In this document: in pieces, positions 1-11,509 of the stretch
Position numbering within the stretch: position 1 is the first letter of the stretch
Layout of the letters: the number at the start of each line of letters is the position of its first letter
Assembly: GCA_003154115.1 (NCBI GenBank)
Contig: PMCF01000240.1
Location: 7,813-71,812, forward strand
DNA: 64,000 bases
Direction of reading: 5' to 3'
From: Anaerolineae bacterium
GTDB lineage: Bacteria; Chloroflexota; Anaerolineae; Fen-1058
Translations under genes and position numbers: made by a program
Notes under the pieces: generated by a model
Database searches by the model: none
What the model was told of the DNA's origin: nothing
What the model saw: only the letters and a program-made list of their open reading frames with translations

Positions 1-95
1 ATGTTCTCTCCGACAGGCTGCTAGACTCGCCACAACGATCCTCAACATTTATCAGCACGCTTCGCGTCAGCGTCCAATTTCATGCGGAGGCGTCC

Positions 96-3011
96 ATGTC
101 CAACCGATCGATCACCTCACGCTTTGGCGCATGGTGGGATGCACTGTCCGGCGCGTTCAGCCGCCCGCCGCGTGCCGCGCACGCGCCTCGGCCTACTCAA
201 CCCTTGAATCCCCGGCAATTTCAAGACACCGCCGTGGGCAGCGGCATCTTCGGGCGCTGGATCATCGATCGGGCCGGGCTGCCCGCTTACCGTTATGATT
301 TCGATCAATACCGCGACGATCGTGCCCGCTATCCCAATAGCGAAAACATCGATCGCCGCGATCACTGGCATCAAATCGGCAACGATCGCGTGACGGCGTT
401 GGTCTCCAATGATGGCACCGTGCAGGTTTATCTGTGCGATCGGGGTGGCGTATTTCTCAATCGCTTCGAAGCGCGCGGGCGTGAAGCCGAAGGGGAATCG
501 GGCGGCCTCACCGATCCGATCGGGCGGGTGCTGGCCTGGTTGGCCCGGGTCTATTTGAAACTCCGCTTCTGGTGGTATCAACTCCGGCATCATTTGCCCG
601 ATCCGCCCGTGACCGAGCCACGCGGCGCAAGCCTTGCCGAACCGATGCGTTACGCCGTTCCGCCTGAACCAGCTTATCCCCCTGCTCCGTTTGCTTATTC
701 CGGCGGCTTCGCTTATCTCGACGACGGCGTCGAAACCTGGGCCACCGCCTTCCGGTATCGTCCCGATCAGGCGCAGGTCGAGCGGGTCTTCGGCATGGGT
801 TACTACGACACGACGACGACGTATCGCGACCTGCGCGTGTCGCGTCATGTCTATGCGCCGCCGGGCAACGCGCCCTACGTGTTGATCGATGTCACGATCG
901 AGAATCGCAGCGATGCGGCGCGCGCCGTGCGCTACTACGAATATTGGGACGTGAACGTTCATCCATTGAAGTTGCAGTGGTTGCGCACCGGCCTCAGCGC
1001 CATCCTCGGCGACGACGAACGCCATGCCATTAACGATCGCTTTACGCCCGCCGTTAAATGGGATGATCGCTTACGCGCGCTGCGCTTTCATCAGACGCTG
1101 AAAGGACAACCGCCCACGCCCGAAGCCAGCCCGATCGATTGGGCGCCCGCCGACGTTTTTCTGGCCGATCTCAATGCCACTGATCCGGCCGCGCGCTTTA
1201 CGCGGGTCCAGGCTTTCTTTGGCAAAGGCGACGCGATCCAACCTGATGCAGTAAAGCTGCGCCAGGATAGCGATGTAGACGATATCAACGCCCTCGACAA
1301 TCCTATGCCGCACTGTCTGGTGCTGCGCCACGATCGGCAGTTGAACGCCCATCAATCCGTCACCCTGCGCTTTGCCTATGGCGCATTGCGCACCGATCGG
1401 GACGCCGCGACGCTGGAAGATTATCGAGCGCAATCAGCCGTTGCCGCCTTGAGCGATCACTGGCGCACCCAACTCGCTTACTTCACCACCGGGCAGCATC
1501 CTGTCTTACAGCGTGAAGCGGCCTGGCACGCTTACAATCTGCTCGCCGCAACGGTGTATGGCGACTATTACGGCGTGCATCTGGTGCCGCAAGGCTCGGC
1601 CTACTTGTATCTGCACGGCGCCGATGGTGCTCCGCGCGATCAAGGCCTGTTCGTTTTGCCGCTGACTTATCTTCGTCCGGCGTTGGCGCGCGAGACGCTG
1701 CAGTTGATCATGCGTCTGACCCATGCGGACACCGGTGAGATTCCCTACGCCTTTGCGGGCTATGGCATTCACGACGGAGCAAATTGTCACGAACACCCGT
1801 CTGATCTCGATCTGTACTTCCTGCTGGGATTGTGTGAATACATCAGCGCCACCGGCGATGTGGCCTTCTTCGCCAGCGAAGAAACTTACTATCCACGCGG
1901 CAGCCGATCGGGCACCGTGCTCGATCACGTCCGCACTGCCGTCGATCACTTGCGGCACACCGTCGGCCTGGGTCCCCACGGACTGCTGCGCGTCAGCGAC
2001 GGTGACTGGTCGGATTCGATCGTGCTGGAAACCGCGCTCAAAAACCTGACCACGATCTCATATGAGAAAACATGCGCACGCGGCGAATCGATTCCCAACA
2101 CGCAGCTGGCCCTATACGTGCTGCCGCGCACAGCGGCGTTGATCGAAGCGTATGATCCGGAATTGGCGTGGCAGTTGCGACGCTTCACGCAAGTCTTGAA
2201 GGACAACGTCAAGGCCATGTGGCGCGTCGACGGCTGGTTCGTGCGCGCCGTGTTGCGCTCGCATCAGGATGAAGCCGTTTACTGGAAAGAAAACGAAATC
2301 GATCTGGAAGCGCAGCCGTGGGCGTTGATCAGCGGACTGGCCGCCGAGATGAAAGTCGAAGATCGCTTGCTGGAAACGATCGGCAACTATCTCGATCGGC
2401 CTTCCCCCATCGGCGCGACGTTGACCTCACGCGGCATGGTGTGGCCCGCCATCTCGCAACTGCTTACGTGGGGCTACGCGCACAGTCGTCCCGATCTGGC
2501 CTGGCGATCATTCCAACGCCACACCTATGCCGAACATGCGCGCACCTTTCCTGAGGTCTGGTTCAACATCTGGTCAGGGCCGGATGGTATCAATTCGTCC
2601 GACGGGCGCACCTGGATCAGTCCCCTTACGCCGATGACGGACTTCCCCGTCATGAACGCCAATCAAGATGCGCTGGCGCTGCTCGGCTTGCTGCGCGTCT
2701 GCGGCATCGAGCCGCACCCCTCGGGTGATGGCTTGATCATCGCGCCGCAAGCGCCGCCGGAATACTTCGCGCTCGATCTGCCGCTGCTGCGCTTAGATGT
2801 AGAACCGGGTCGCATCGCGGGGGAATATCGGGCGCAGGTCACAGGCGAGCGCGTCTTGCACGTCCGTGTGCCGCGCGGCGCATCACAAATCAGCGCCAGC
2901 GTGAAAGACGAGCTGGGCCAAACCGCCATTACAAATGACAACGAAGTGGTGCTGCGTCTCTCATTTGAAGCACAGCGCAGCGTGTCATTTGAAGTGCGCT
3001 GGCAAACTTGA
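96..3011 (+). CDS. GH94/GT36-like glycoside phosphorylase (cellobiose/chitobiose phosphorylase family)
   Basis: 971-aa ORF with GGAGG upstream of the ATG; family-like segments YYEYWDVNVHPL, YLRPALARETLQLIMRLTHADTGEIPYAFAGYG, SDLDLYFLLGLCEYISATGD, DGDWSD, ENEIDLEAQPWALISGLA. Confidence 0.8.
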   Translation: MSNRSITSRFGAWWDALSGAFSRPPRAAHAPRPTQPLNPRQFQDTAVGSGIFGRWIIDRAGLPAYRYDFDQYRDDRARYPNSENIDRRDHWHQIGNDRVTALVSNDGTVQVYLCDRGGVFLNRFEARGREAEGESGGLTDPIGRVLAWLARVYLKLRFWWYQLRHHLPDPPVTEPRGASLAEPMRYAVPPEPAYPPAPFAYSGGFAYLDDGVETWATAFRYRPDQAQVERVFGMGYYDTTTTYRDLRVSRHVYAPPGNAPYVLIDVTIENRSDAARAVRYYEYWDVNVHPLKLQWLRTGLSAILGDDERHAINDRFTPAVKWDDRLRALRFHQTLKGQPPTPEASPIDWAPADVFLADLNATDPAARFTRVQAFFGKGDAIQPDAVKLRQDSDVDDINALDNPMPHCLVLRHDRQLNAHQSVTLRFAYGALRTDRDAATLEDYRAQSAVAALSDHWRTQLAYFTTGQHPVLQREAAWHAYNLLAATVYGDYYGVHLVPQGSAYLYLHGADGAPRDQGLFVLPLTYLRPALARETLQLIMRLTHADTGEIPYAFAGYGIHDGANCHEHPSDLDLYFLLGLCEYISATGDVAFFASEETYYPRGSRSGTVLDHVRTAVDHLRHTVGLGPHGLLRVSDGDWSDSIVLETALKNLTTISYEKTCARGESIPNTQLALYVLPRTAALIEAYDPELAWQLRRFTQVLKDNVKAMWRVDGWFVRAVLRSHQDEAVYWKENEIDLEAQPWALISGLAAEMKVEDRLLETIGNYLDRPSPIGATLTSRGMVWPAISQLLTWGYAHSRPDLAWRSFQRHTYAEHARTFPEVWFNIWSGPDGINSSDGRTWISPLTPMTDFPVMNANQDALALLGLLRVCGIEPHPSGDGLIIAPQAPPEYFALDLPLLRLDVEPGRIAGEYRAQVTGERVLHVRVPRGASQISASVKDELGQTAITNDNEVVLRLSFEAQRSVSFEVRWQT

Positions 3012-3087
3012 TTTCAAGCGAAAGAGCGCACGTGAAAGAATGGATCAAGTGGGGCGCACCAGAAAAATAAACAAGGTATTCATAGTC

Positions 3088-3213
3088 TCTAACCGTCTCT
3101 TACCGCCTCTCGACATATCCCGTTTTTTACCGCTATTTTTGACGAAAGATATACGCCCTGCCGGAGAACTCCTCGCGCATTCCAACTCGTCGCAAACCTT
3201 GAAGTCACAGAAT
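3088..3213 (+). promoter_or_regulatory. Composite promoter site A: TCTAACC (3088)/TCTTACCGC (3098), TTGACGAAAGATATAC (3139), CAAAC (3193), -10 CAGAAT (3208)
   Basis: Element order and 54/15-bp spacings identical to the sites at 20956-21092(-), 21278-21416 and 47511-47647. Confidence 0.75.
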
Positions 3214-3295
3214 ACTACAAACCCGCCCAACTCACCCGGCGGACTTCACGCGTTGGGAACTTAATGGTTTGTCCAAAACGAAGAGGAGAATTGCT

Positions 3296-6200
3296 ATGAA
3301 AACTGGAACTCAATCACCGCTAGAAGTATTTGTTCGAGTATTGTGTGTGTTTGGCTTAGTCTTAAGCACCGTCTCAGCGTTGACATTGACGCCTGTGGCG
3401 CAACCCATTCCCGTGGCGCAGGCGGCGGGCAACTGCCCGTGCAGCATTTGGACAACTCCACCCACGCCTGCCGAAACCAGCATCTTTATCGGCTATCAGC
3501 AGGAAGTGGGTGTCAAGTTCCAAAGCGACACCAACGGCTATTTGTTGGGCTTGCGCTTCTATAAAGCAACCGAGGACACCTCCACTACTGAATTGGGGCA
3601 CTTGTGGTCAAGCACGGGTACTCTGCTGGCCGAAGTATTCTTTCATACCGGAAGCGCCACAGGCTGGCAGACGGCCTATTTTGATGTGCCGGTGCCTATC
3701 ACCGCCAATACCACCTACATTGCTGCGTACTATGACACGCCCGGCTATTTCGCGCGCACAACCAATGGACTGGCTTCGGCTATCAACAACTCGCCACTGC
3801 ACACGCTGGCTAATGCTGGCATCATGAGCTATGGCCCTCCCAGCAGCTTCCCCACCATCAGCGGGAGTGACAACTACTGGGTGGACGTAGTCTTCAACTC
3901 GACCGTGCCGCCGGACACTACTCCTCCTACTGTTTCGTCCACTTCACCGGCCAGCGGCGCAGCCAACGTCGCGCCGGGGACAAGCCTCACCGCGCAATTT
4001 AGTGAGCCATTGAGCGCAGCCAGCGTCACCAGCACCAGCGTTCAATTATTAGATGCGACTAATGCTCAGGTTCCGGGGCAGGTATCTTACAACGGCCTGA
4101 TTCATCAAGCCGTGCTGGTTCCATATTCCACGCTCAAGTACTCCGCCTCTTATACGTTCGTCATCAAAGGCGGCGCGAATGGCGTCAAGGATCAAGCCGG
4201 TAACGCACTGGTGAACAATTACAACGCCGCCTTCACGACCGGCGCGTTTCCCGCTCCCTTGCCCGGCGAAGGTTACGGTGGGCCGATTTTGATCGTCGCC
4301 AATTCCGGCTATCCCTTCAGCCGTTACTATACCGAAATCTTGCGCGCCGAGGGCTTCAACGCTTACACCCTCACCGACATCTCAAACGTCACCTCGGCCT
4401 TGCTGGCAAATTACGATGCTGTCATTCTAGGTGAAATGCCGCTTACCTCGGCCCAGGTCACCCTGTTCAATAACTGGGTCAACAACGGCGGCAACCTCAT
4501 CGCCATGCGGCCTGATAAGCAGCTCGCCAGCCTCTTGGGACTTAGCGACGCTTCATCCGTCCTTCCGAATGCCTATCTCCAGGTCAATACCTCCGTTGCG
4601 CCCGGCACGGGGATTTATTCCCAGACCATGCAATATCATGGCGTCGCCGATCTTTATACCCTGAACGGGGCGACGTCTGTAGCGACACTGTATACCAGTG
4701 CCGTAACCCCTACCTTGAATCCAGCGATTACCATGCAGAGTGTGGGAACCAGCGGCGGAAAGGCGGCGGCCTTCACGTATGATCTGGCCCGCTCGATCGT
4801 TTATACGCGGCAAGGCAATCCCATTTGGGCCGGACAAGATCGTGATGGCGAAGGCGTCGTCCGCGCCAACGACATGTTCTATGGCAATTCAATGAATGAT
4901 CCTCAATCCGACTGGCTTGACCTCAGCAAAGTCGCCGTTCCGCAAGCCGACGAGCAACAACGCCTATTGGCGAACATGATTCTCAATATGAATCTCAACA
5001 AGAAGCCGCTGCCACGCTTCTGGTATTACCCACGAGGGCTGAAAGCGGTCGTCGTCATGACCGGTGATGATCACGGTGGCGGCGGCACCTCCGGTCGGTT
5101 TGATACTTATATTGCCAATAGCCCAGTAGGATGTTCTGTCGCAAACTGGGAATGCATTCGCAGCACTTCTTACATCTACGTGAGTCCCAACCTATCCGCG
5201 ACGCAACTAGCGGCCTACAATTCTCAAGGTTTTGAAATCGCCGCGCATATCGATACAGATTGCTCGTCCTATACACCCGCTTCAGCAGAAGCCTATTTCG
5301 TGGAACACCTCAATATCTTTTCTGAGGCTTATCCCAGCTTACCAGCACCTACAACGAATCGCACCCACTGCGTTGTGTGGAGCGATTGGGGCACCAAGTT
5401 CAAAGTCGAACTCAATCATGGGATCCGCCTCAATGCCGACTATTATTCTTTTTCCAATCCAGCGAACCTGATGGCCGCAGTGCCTGGCTTCTTCACAGGT
5501 TCTGGTTTCCCAATGCGTTTCGCCGATGTTGACGGTACGTTGTTTGATGATTATCAAGCCACAACCCAAATCAATGATGATTCCGGGCAGGATCCGATGA
5601 CATGGATCAACGCCTTGCTTGATCGCGCCTTGGGTCCTGAAGGATATTATGGGGTGTTCACCGCGAACATGCACACCGATGTGCCACCTAGCGGCGGCTC
5701 TGACTTCATTCTGGCCGCGGCCAAGGCGCGCAACGTCCCCGTCATCTCCGCGCGGCAAATGCTGCAATGGCTTGACGCGCGTCAGGCCTCTTCCTTTAGC
5801 AACTTCGCCTGGAACGGCAGCGTATTGACGTTCAGCCTCACCCAGAACGCCAACGCAAACGGCTTGCAGGCCATGCTGCCATTCAACTCAGCCAATGGAT
5901 CGCTGGTCAGCGTCACACGCAACGGAACGGCCGTCCCCTACTCGGTGCTGACTATCAAAGGCGTGGCCTACGCTTTCTTCACCGGCACAAGTGGATCATA
6001 CAGCGCCACCTACGCCATCGATACGACACCGCCCACCGTGTCCAGCGTTTCGCCTGCCTCGAATGCGATCAGCGTTCCGATCACCAGCACGGTCACCGCA
6101 CAGTTCAGCGAATCGATCGACCCGGCGACCTTAACGTCCAGCACCTTCATCGTGCGCGACGCGTCCAGCAATCCCGTCCAGGGCGCCCTGTCTTATGATG

Positions 6201-9200
6201 CCCTGGCTCGCCAGGCCGCATTAGCGCCTGTCGTGCCGTTGGGCTACTCGGCGCGGTACACTGCCACGCTCAAAGGTGGCAGTACAGGTATCAAAGATAT
6301 TGCCGGGAATCCGCTAGTTTCCGATGTGGTGTGGTCGTTCACCACCGAAGCCGCGCCCGTGCCTCAAACCTGCCCCTGCCACATCTGGACAAGTCCGGTT
6401 ACACCTGCACAGCCTGCCATCTCGGACGGACAACCGATCGAGGTCGGCGTGAAATTCCGCTCTGACGTGAACGGCTATATCACCGGCTTGCGCTTCTACA
6501 AGGGAAGCGGGAACACGGGGACACACACCGGTCATCTATGGACGAGCGCGGGTGCCTTGCTGGCAACGGCTACTTTCGTCAATGAAACCGCCTCTGACTG
6601 GCAGACCGTTATCTTCGCGTCGCCCGTCCCGATCAATGCCAATACCACCTATGTCGCTTCGTACTATTCGTCGGGAGGCTACTTCGCCTATAACGCCAAT
6701 TACTTCACAGGCAATATCAACAACGCACCGCTGCACGCGCTAGCCTCCGGTGTTGACGGCCCGAATGGCGTCTACGTTTACGGCGCGAGCGCTTTCCCGA
6801 GCGCCGGTTCCAATGCCAACTACTGGGTGGATGTGGTGTTCGAAACCACCGCGGCCAATGACACCACGCCACCTGTGGTGCAGTCGGTCAGTCCGGCGAG
6901 TGGTGTCACCGATGCCAGCCCGGCAGGGAACATTGGCGTCACGTTTAACGAAGTGTTGAGCGCCACATCAGTCACCACGGCTACCTTTGTTCTGCGTGAC
7001 GCCGCCAACGCCATCGTGCCAGCCACCGTCACGTACAGCATCGGCAGCAGCACCATCGTGCTCGCTCCATCATCTCCCCTGGTCGCTGGGGCAACATACA
7101 CCGCTACTGTTCTGGGCGGATCGAACGGCGTGAAAGATCAAGCCGGTAACGCGCTGGTCAACAACTACACCTGGTCGTTCACCATCGCCACACCGCAGGC
7201 CTGTCCGTGCAACATCTGGAGCAGCAGCGTCACCCCGGCACAACCCGCCGTGTCAGATGGTACCGCCATCGAGGTTGGAGTCAAGTTCCGCGCTGATAGC
7301 GATGGCTACATCACCGGCTTGCGCTTCTACAAAGGCTCGGCCAACACCGGCACCCATGTCGGGCACTTGTGGTCCAGCACGGGTACCCTGCTGGCCACCG
7401 CCACCTATGCCAACGAAACGGCTTCGGGCTGGCAAACTGTCGTCTTCGCTACCCCGGTCGCCATTAGCGCTAATACCACCTACGTAGGTTCGTACTACTC
7501 ACCGGCGGGTTACTTTGCATACGATCCGGCCTATTTCACCACCGGCGTGGATAATGCGCCATTGCGCGCCCTGGCCGCTGGTGTCGATGGTCCCAACGGC
7601 GTGTACCTTTACGGATCAGCCGCCTTCCCGACCAATGGCAGCAACAGCAACTACTGGGTCGATGTAGTCTATTCTGCCAGCGTGGCGACCGACACCACGC
7701 CGCCCACCGTCACGAACACTTCGCCCATCAATGGCGCAACCGGTGTTGCCGCAGGAACGAATGTCAATGCCACGTTCAGCGAAGCACTGAATGCTACGAC
7801 GGTAAACACAGGCACCTTCGAATTACGCGATCCGGCCAATGCTTTGGTCGCCGCTGTGGTGAGTTATAACGGCGGCACAAACACTGCCACGCTTACGCCG
7901 AGCGGTCCGCTCTCGCCCGGTGTCATTTATACAGCGACAGTGAAAGGTGGCAGCGTTGGCGTGAAAGACCTCGCGGGCAACGCGCTCGCGAGCAATTACC
8001 TTTTTTCGTTCTTGACGGCCGTGCCACAGAACTGCCCTTGCAATATCTGGCCCAGCAATCCTGTGCCCGGCGTTGATGCGATTTCCGATGGCAGCCCGAT
8101 CGAAGTAGGCGTGAAATTCCGATCGGATATTGGCGGTTACATTACCGGTCTGCGCTTCTACAAGGGGATCGCGAATACCGGCACTCACCTCGGCCATCTG
8201 TGGAGCAGCACCGGGACTCTGCTGGCGACCGCTACTTTTGCGAATGAAACGGCGTCGGGCTGGCAAACAGTAACCTTTGATGCTCCGGTGGCTATCAATG
8301 CCAACACCACCTATGTCGCTTCCTACTATTCTCCGCTTGGATTTTTTGCGCTGAACAGCAGCTACTTTGCCGCAGGCGCTGACAATGCGCCGCTGCACGC
8401 CCTAGCGAGCGGCATCGATGGACCCAACGGGGTGTACTTCTACAATGGCAGCGGATTCCCGACCGGTGGTGGTAACAACAATTACTGGGTAGATGTCATT
8501 TTCCAGACCAGTCTTGTTCCACCCACGGTGACTGGTGTGTCCCCGATCAATGCGGCGACAAATGTCACTGTCACTACCACCATCACTGCGGCTTTCAGCA
8601 CAGCGCTGGATGCGGCATCCGTGAATACAACGACCATCCAGTTAAGTGATCCCACAAATGCGGTTGTCCCGGCAACTGTCGCGTATGATCTTGCGTCACA
8701 CGTCGCCACCTTGCAGCCGAATACAGCCTTACAGGCCAATACCATTTACACCGGGCGGATCAAAGGCGGCAGTGGTGGAGTGCGCGCTGCCACCGGTGTG
8801 CCAGTGGCGGCCGACTATGTCTGGACATTCACCACGGTGGCCGGGCAGACCTGCCCGTGCAGTATCTGGAACGGGTTACCGTCCACTCCTGCGTATGATG
8901 CCGTAACCGATAACCAGCCGATCGAGATAGGCGTGAAATTCCGTGCGGACGTGAGTGGCTTCGTCACCGGCCTCCGCATCTATAAGGGTGCGGCTGACAC
9001 GGGCACACACATCGGTCACTTGTGGGCCAGTGATGGCACATTATTAGCGACTGTGAATTTTGTGAACGAGACCACGTCGGGCTGGCAAGAGGCGCTGCTC
9101 GCCGCGCCTGTGCGCATCAACGCGAATACGACCTATGTCGTGTCGTATCTTTCATCGGCTGGCTACTTTGCGCTGGACGGCGGCTACTTCACGACAGGCG

Positions 9201-11434
9201 TCGACAATCCTCCGTTGCACGCGCCAGCCAGCAACGTTGTTGGCGGAAATGGAGTTTATCTCTATACGCCGACAGGCGGTTTCCCCAATCAAACTTACAA
9301 CGCAGGCAATTACTGGGTTGATGTTGTATTCCGTCCCAACCAGCCGCCCGTCGCCGCCGGTGATAGTGTCACCACCGACGAAGACACCGCGTTGAATATC
9401 ACCGCGCCAGGTGTGCTGGCGAATGACAGCGATCCCGATCTGGATCAACTTACAGCGCTACTGATCGGATCCCCGGCACACGGTCAGCTAACCTTAAACA
9501 GCGATGGCTCGTTCGTCTACACGCCGACACTCAACTTCAATGGTGTAGATTCTTTTGCCTATCAAGCCAGCGATGGGGCGTTGACGTCTAACACGGCCAG
9601 CGTAACGATTACGGTTAATCCCGTGAACGATCCGCCAGTGGCAAATAGCCAATCGGTAACCACCAATGCGAATTCGCCGGTAGCGATCACGCTCTCGGCC
9701 AGCGATGTCGATCTCGATCCGCTGACGTATAGCATCGTCGCGTCACCGGCCCATGGTTCCCTGTCTGGCGCCGCGCCCAATGTGACCTACACTCCCAGCG
9801 CCAACTACAGCGGAGCCGATAGTTTCACGTTCAAGGCCAATGACGGACAGGTCGATTCTAATGTCGCCACGGTATCCATCAACGTGAACGCCCCTGTGCC
9901 CACTTTGACGAGCATAAGCCCATCGGTTGGTACTGCGGGTGGCGTAACCTTCACGCTTGTCGTCACCGGCACGAACTTCGTGAGCGGATCAATTGTCCGC
10001 TGGAATGGCGCGAATCGCACCACGACTTTCGTCAGCAGCACGCGCCTGCAGGCCAGCATTCCCGCCACTGATCTCGCCGCGGCCGGCACGGCTAGTGTGA
10101 CGGTGTTCAACTCCACGCCGGGTGGCGGCACGTCAAGCGCCTTAACGTTCACGATCAATAATCCCGCGCCGACGATCAGCGCACTGGGACCGAGTACAGC
10201 CGTCGCAGGTGATCCGGCTCTGACCTTGATTGTCACCGGGACTAGCTTTGTAAGTGGTTCCATCGTGCGCTGGAACGGCGCGAATCGCACCACCACCTTC
10301 GTGAGCAGTACACGCTTAACGGCCAGCATTCTGGCGACAGATGTGTTGACGGCAGGAACTTACAGTGTGACGGTATTCAGTCCCGCGCCAGGCGGCGGCA
10401 CGTCAAGCGCCTTAACGTTCACGATCAATAATCCCGCGCCGACGATCAGCGCTATCGGGCCCAGCACCAGTATCGCTGGCAGCGCTGCCATCACCTTGAT
10501 CGTCACCGGCACCAACTTCGTGAGCGGATCAATTGTCCGCTGGAATGGCGCGAATCGCACCACCACCTTCGTGAGCAGCATACGTCTGACAGCCAGCGTC
10601 CCGGCCACCGATCTAGCAACCGCCGGCACGGCCAGTGTGACCGTGTTCAATCCAACACCTGGCGGCGGCACGTCGGGCACGTTGACCTTCACGATCAATA
10701 ACCCTGTTCCAACGATCAGCGCCCTAGGGCCGAGTACAGCCGTCGCAGGTGATCCGGCTCTGACCTTGATTGTCACCGGGACTAACTTTGTAAGTGGTTC
10801 CATCGTGCGCTGGAACGGCGCGAATCGCACGACCACCTTCGTCAACGGCACTCGCTTGACAGCGAGCATCCCGGCCATTGATCTCGCCACGGCGGGGAAC
10901 TTTAATGTGACGGTGTTTAATCCCACCCCTGGTGGTGGCACGTCGAGCTCACTGGCCTTCAATGTCGCGACCAACCGACTCGCTAATCCACGCTTTGAAC
11001 TCGATGCCAACGCCGATGGCCTACCGGACAGCTGGACCAGCGACAGCCGCTTCACGCGCAGTAGCACGGCGGTGCATGGCGGCAGCTTTGCCGGTCGCCA
11101 CTTTGCCGCCAACAACGCGACTTACACCATTCAACAGCTCGTGAGCGGCCTCAGTGCCGGCACCACCTATCAGTTCACTGGCTGGACTAACATCCCGCCG
11201 ACCAGCGACACGTTCACGTACCGCCTAACGATCATCTGGCGCAATACTGGGGGCAACACCTTGCGCACGGATGTTGTCAAGGCCTACACGGCAACGACAG
11301 GCGGCAGTTGGGATCAAGCCACCGCCAGTCTGGTTGCGCCAACGGGCACGGCCTCGGCCCTCGTGAACATGGAAGTGACGAGTCTCAACGCGACGATTTA
11401 CGCGGACGACTTTACGCTGCGCAGTGTGCCCTGA
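3296..11434 (+). CDS. Giant secreted multidomain protein: signal peptide, 5x DUF4082-like, 5x SbsA/Big_5 Ig-like, ThuA-like plus polysaccharide-deacetylase-like core, 2 cadherin-like/Tandem-95 units, 4x IPT/TIG, C-terminal CBM4/9-like domain
   Basis: ORF 3269-11434; best start ATG 3296 after aagaggagaa; repeated CPCxIW...[20 protein letters not shown], DTTPPTVxxxSPxxG, [27 protein letters not shown]. Confidence 0.85.
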   Translation: MKTGTQSPLEVFVRVLCVFGLVLSTVSALTLTPVAQPIPVAQAAGNCPCSIWTTPPTPAETSIFIGYQQEVGVKFQSDTNGYLLGLRFYKATEDTSTTELGHLWSSTGTLLAEVFFHTGSATGWQTAYFDVPVPITANTTYIAAYYDTPGYFARTTNGLASAINNSPLHTLANAGIMSYGPPSSFPTISGSDNYWVDVVFNSTVPPDTTPPTVSSTSPASGAANVAPGTSLTAQFSEPLSAASVTSTSVQLLDATNAQVPGQVSYNGLIHQAVLVPYSTLKYSASYTFVIKGGANGVKDQAGNALVNNYNAAFTTGAFPAPLPGEGYGGPILIVANSGYPFSRYYTEILRAEGFNAYTLTDISNVTSALLANYDAVILGEMPLTSAQVTLFNNWVNNGGNLIAMRPDKQLASLLGLSDASSVLPNAYLQVNTSVAPGTGIYSQTMQYHGVADLYTLNGATSVATLYTSAVTPTLNPAITMQSVGTSGGKAAAFTYDLARSIVYTRQGNPIWAGQDRDGEGVVRANDMFYGNSMNDPQSDWLDLSKVAVPQADEQQRLLANMILNMNLNKKPLPRFWYYPRGLKAVVVMTGDDHGGGGTSGRFDTYIANSPVGCSVANWECIRSTSYIYVSPNLSATQLAAYNSQGFEIAAHIDTDCSSYTPASAEAYFVEHLNIFSEAYPSLPAPTTNRTHCVVWSDWGTKFKVELNHGIRLNADYYSFSNPANLMAAVPGFFTGSGFPMRFADVDGTLFDDYQATTQINDDSGQDPMTWINALLDRALGPEGYYGVFTANMHTDVPPSGGSDFILAAAKARNVPVISARQMLQWLDARQASSFSNFAWNGSVLTFSLTQNANANGLQAMLPFNSANGSLVSVTRNGTAVPYSVLTIKGVAYAFFTGTSGSYSATYAIDTTPPTVSSVSPASNAISVPITSTVTAQFSESIDPATLTSSTFIVRDASSNPVQGALSYDALARQAALAPVVPLGYSARYTATLKGGSTGIKDIAGNPLVSDVVWSFTTEAAPVPQTCPCHIWTSPVTPAQPAISDGQPIEVGVKFRSDVNGYITGLRFYKGSGNTGTHTGHLWTSAGALLATATFVNETASDWQTVIFASPVPINANTTYVASYYSSGGYFAYNANYFTGNINNAPLHALASGVDGPNGVYVYGASAFPSAGSNANYWVDVVFETTAANDTTPPVVQSVSPASGVTDASPAGNIGVTFNEVLSATSVTTATFVLRDAANAIVPATVTYSIGSSTIVLAPSSPLVAGATYTATVLGGSNGVKDQAGNALVNNYTWSFTIATPQACPCNIWSSSVTPAQPAVSDGTAIEVGVKFRADSDGYITGLRFYKGSANTGTHVGHLWSSTGTLLATATYANETASGWQTVVFATPVAISANTTYVGSYYSPAGYFAYDPAYFTTGVDNAPLRALAAGVDGPNGVYLYGSAAFPTNGSNSNYWVDVVYSASVATDTTPPTVTNTSPINGATGVAAGTNVNATFSEALNATTVNTGTFELRDPANALVAAVVSYNGGTNTATLTPSGPLSPGVIYTATVKGGSVGVKDLAGNALASNYLFSFLTAVPQNCPCNIWPSNPVPGVDAISDGSPIEVGVKFRSDIGGYITGLRFYKGIANTGTHLGHLWSSTGTLLATATFANETASGWQTVTFDAPVAINANTTYVASYYSPLGFFALNSSYFAAGADNAPLHALASGIDGPNGVYFYNGSGFPTGGGNNNYWVDVIFQTSLVPPTVTGVSPINAATNVTVTTTITAAFSTALDAASVNTTTIQLSDPTNAVVPATVAYDLASHVATLQPNTALQANTIYTGRIKGGSGGVRAATGVPVAADYVWTFTTVAGQTCPCSIWNGLPSTPAYDAVTDNQPIEIGVKFRADVSGFVTGLRIYKGAADTGTHIGHLWASDGTLLATVNFVNETTSGWQEALLAAPVRINANTTYVVSYLSSAGYFALDGGYFTTGVDNPPLHAPASNVVGGNGVYLYTPTGGFPNQTYNAGNYWVDVVFRPNQPPVAAGDSVTTDEDTALNITAPGVLANDSDPDLDQLTALLIGSPAHGQLTLNSDGSFVYTPTLNFNGVDSFAYQASDGALTSNTASVTITVNPVNDPPVANSQSVTTNANSPVAITLSASDVDLDPLTYSIVASPAHGSLSGAAPNVTYTPSANYSGADSFTFKANDGQVDSNVATVSINVNAPVPTLTSISPSVGTAGGVTFTLVVTGTNFVSGSIVRWNGANRTTTFVSSTRLQASIPATDLAAAGTASVTVFNSTPGGGTSSALTFTINNPAPTISALGPSTAVAGDPALTLIVTGTSFVSGSIVRWNGANRTTTFVSSTRLTASILATDVLTAGTYSVTVFSPAPGGGTSSALTFTINNPAPTISAIGPSTSIAGSAAITLIVTGTNFVSGSIVRWNGANRTTTFVSSIRLTASVPATDLATAGTASVTVFNPTPGGGTSGTLTFTINNPVPTISALGPSTAVAGDPALTLIVTGTNFVSGSIVRWNGANRTTTFVNGTRLTASIPAIDLATAGNFNVTVFNPTPGGGTSSSLAFNVATNRLANPRFELDANADGLPDSWTSDSRFTRSSTAVHGGSFAGRHFAANNATYTIQQLVSGLSAGTTYQFTGWTNIPPTSDTFTYRLTIIWRNTGGNTLRTDVVKAYTATTGGSWDQATASLVAPTGTASALVNMEVTSLNATIYADDFTLRSVP
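3430..9340 (+). repeat. Dispersed/tandem DUF4082+Ig-like coding repeats; CPC codons at 6371, 7202 and 8033 are exactly 831 bp apart
   Basis: Measured from sequence: tgcccctgccac 6371, tgtccgtgcaac 7202, tgcccttgcaat 8033, then tgcccgtgcagt 8852 (819 bp). Confidence 0.85.
9901..10960 (+). repeat. Four tandem IPT/TIG-coding units (about 270 bp) forming a 540-bp higher-order ABAB repeat
   Basis: Line 9961 vs 10501 nearly identical; line 10201 vs 10741 nearly identical; offset exactly 540. Confidence 0.9.
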
Positions 11435-11457
11435 TCGAATCCGGCAGCACCCGAAGC

Positions 11458-11489
11458 AAAACGCCCCTCGCAGATTGAGGGGCGTTTTT
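11458..11489. terminator. Bidirectional rho-independent terminator between convergent genes
   Basis: AAAACGCCCCTC-gcagatt-GAGGGGCGTTTT+T; perfect 12-bp stem, A-tract on the left and T-tract on the right. Confidence 0.9.
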
Positions 11490-11509
11490 GATCGGCAGGA
11501 ATCAGTCGC

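Noticed and set aside
2935-3264. 109-aa ORF downstream of the GH94-like gene
   Set aside because: Overlaps the 3' end of the phosphorylase gene and promoter A; composition not protein-like
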